A stretch of 64,000 bases of DNA. It comes from JAGXTF01 sp044224315. Its GTDB lineage: Bacteria; Bacteroidota; Bacteroidia; NS11-12g; UBA955. A model generated the notes under the pieces. That model was not told the origin of the DNA. It made no database searches and worked only from the letters and a program-made list of their open reading frames with translations. The position numbers and the translations under genes were made by a program. Numbering within the stretch: position 1 is the stretch's first letter; each line of letters starts with the position of its first letter. The DNA lies in the NCBI GenBank assembly GCA_044224315.1, contig JBGAKR010000002.1, positions 62,001-126,000 on the forward strand, read 5' to 3'. This document shows positions 63,165 to 64,000 of this stretch, piece by piece.

Positions 63165-63187
63165 GAGATATACGATGTATATTTTCT

Positions 63188-63274
63188 TTAGCTCCATGGC
63201 CGGAAATGCAACCCAAATAGCGGAATAAGCATTCCACTGCTTTGGCTCTCGATATATATGTTTTTGCATTTCAT
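63188..63274 (-). CDS. possible small protein or sRNA unit
   Basis: ATG at 63,274, 15 bases after a perfect promoter, gives a 28-residue frame (MKCKNIYIESQSSGMLIPLF...) that stops before the terminator at 63,138. A second ATG (63,269) gives a 40-residue frame that runs into the terminator. Small protein or noncoding RNA; not recognised. Confidence 0.35.
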   Translation of the reverse strand: MKCKNIYIESQSSGMLIPLFGLHFRPWS

Positions 63275-63288
63275 TGTTAATTGTGGTG

Positions 63289-63320
63289 CAAATATAAAAT
63301 TAAAAATTAAAACCACAAAA
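63289..63320 (-). promoter_or_regulatory. consensus promoter of the small minus-strand unit
   Basis: TTTTTG ends at 63,316; exactly 19 bases later TATATTTG (63,296-63,289) on the minus strand. Same architecture as the tRNA promoters, so this unit is expected to be strongly expressed. Confidence 0.75.
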
Positions 63321-63512
63321 ATATTTTAATTAAAATAAATAAATTAATTTTAATTTCTATTCAAAACTCGCACCGGATATGATAAAAATAATTTTCATTT
63401 TTTTCATTTATCTGGCTTCTTTCACCAAAGTCATCCCTAAAACCCAACTCTATCATTCGTCAAAACTGCATTTGCGACAGATAAAATATCTGCCATTTTG
63501 TCACTTTGGTCG

Positions 63513-63520
63513 TATATTTG
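63513..63520 (+). promoter_or_regulatory. -7 box of the sigma-54 activator gene
   Basis: TATATTTG, exact TAnnTTTG, 68 bases before ATG 63,589. A CAGATA/TATCTG palindrome lies at 63,478-63,492. The rest of 62,940-63,588 holds no further gene that I can support; it has small hairpins at 63,033-63,057 and 63,074-63,089. Confidence 0.45.
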
Positions 63521-63588
63521 CAATGCGGTGAAAGTAAAAGCCGGGAAACGCATTTTGGAATACCGGCCTCTAACACCCCAGATACCCA

Positions 63589-64000
63589 ATGGATATTCAA
63601 CAGATAAAGCAACGGTTTGGCATAGTGGGCAATAGCCCTATGCTGAACAATGCGCTGGAAACAGCCATAAAAGTAGCCCCTACCGACATGAACGTTTTGA
63701 TAAACGGAGAAAGTGGTGTGGGTAAAGAAAGTTTCTCCAAAATCATTCACCAGCTTAGCGGCCGCAAACACGCCCCGTTTATTGCCGTAAACTGCGGCGC
63801 CATACCCGAAGGCACTATAGACAGCGAACTTTTTGGCCATGAAAAAGGCTCCTTTACCGGCGCTACGGATAAGCGTAAGGGTTATTTCGAAACCGTAAAT
63901 GGAGGTACCATATTTTTGGATGAAGTGGGTGAATTGCCCCTGAGCACCCAGGCCCGCCTGCTGCGTATACTTGAAAACGGAGAGTTTATAAAAGTAGGTA
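63589..64000 (+). CDS. sigma-54-dependent activator, N-terminal part (cut by window edge)
   Basis: 137 residues to the window end. No receiver domain: the AAA+ domain starts at once (FGIVGNSPMLNNALETAIKV). Walker A GESGVGKES, the sigma-54 contact loop GSFTGA (ELFGHEKGSFTGATDKRKG), Walker B TIFLDEVGE. Such stand-alone activators are common in Bacteroidota; no CARF domain, so it is not RtcR. Its target is unknown. Confidence 0.9.
   Translation, partial: MDIQQIKQRFGIVGNSPMLNNALETAIKVAPTDMNVLINGESGVGKESFSKIIHQLSGRKHAPFIAVNCGAIPEGTIDSELFGHEKGSFTGATDKRKGYFETVNGGTIFLDEVGELPLSTQARLLRILENGEFIKVG

Noticed and set aside
63460..63840. 126-codon minus-strand open frame at the window end
   Set aside because: It is antisense to the sigma-54 activator, whose Walker A, GSFTGA and Walker B motifs are certain.

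Overview
The window is chromosomal DNA from a member of the Bacteroidota. The evidence is the class of genes (TonB-dependent receptors with a regulatory-like N-terminus, a beta-propeller sensor kinase with a LytTR regulator, small Cys/His-rich receptor-associated proteins), the near absence of Shine-Dalgarno sequences, and many copies of the Bacteroidota -7 promoter box TAnnTTTG, in three clear cases with a TTTG box exactly 19 bases upstream. I cannot name the genus.

Layout. 1-1,791 (minus): partial TonB-dependent receptor and two small secreted or membrane proteins. 1,838-14,817 (minus): one large transcription-translation block, read from the right as tRNA-Thr, tRNA-Tyr, tRNA-Gly, tRNA-Thr, tuf, tRNA-Trp, secE, nusG, rplK, rplA, rplJ, rplL, rpoB, rpoC, with a consensus promoter at its head and a terminator at its tail. 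14,937-22,367 (plus): a DUF4340-like protein, a TerB/J-domain protein, a DMT transporter, a probable metal-uptake locus (small Cys/His protein, TonB receptor, lipoprotein) and gcvT. 22,423-30,062: MacB-type permease, an A-type iron-sulfur carrier, a membrane protein, a B12-dependent mutase catalytic subunit, dnaA, a diacylglycerol kinase and aspS. 30,108-38,504 (minus): response regulator, sensor kinase, thiL, aldehyde dehydrogenase, lipoprotein, gpmI. 38,579-42,872 (plus): glutamate dehydrogenase, SPOR protein, fur, purA, FAA hydrolase. 42,919-46,750: a membrane protein with a degenerate J-domain, a GH13 protein without catalytic residues, and a PfkB kinase. 46,781-54,077: tRNA-Asn, lipoproteins, a NatAB-type exporter, an rRNA methyltransferase-like gene and a type IIA topoisomerase A subunit.

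The accessory part is 54.1-63.3 kb. A visibly A/T-rich two-gene cassette of P-loop ATPases (the second with TPRs) is preceded by 28-base tandem repeats that overlap its predicted promoter. A minus-strand RNA-repair locus follows: AAA ATPase (broken by an in-frame TAA), RtcB RNA ligase, about 600 noncoding bases, a slipin-like SPFH protein and a radical SAM protein. The noncoding stretch holds the most interesting signal of the window: two tandem tRNA-like modules in circularly permuted order (T-arm, then an acceptor stem capped by a 7-base loop, then the D-arm). In the first, the outer ends pair as an anticodon stem. This resembles the tRNA-mimicking domain of bacterial Y RNAs, which are known companions of RtcB, but no Ro60 gene is visible here. 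The window ends inside a sigma-54 activator gene.

Several genes (gpmI, aspS, the methyltransferase, the DUF4340-like gene, a lipoprotein) have a TAnnTTTG box only 4-7 bases before the start codon and are predicted to give leaderless mRNAs.
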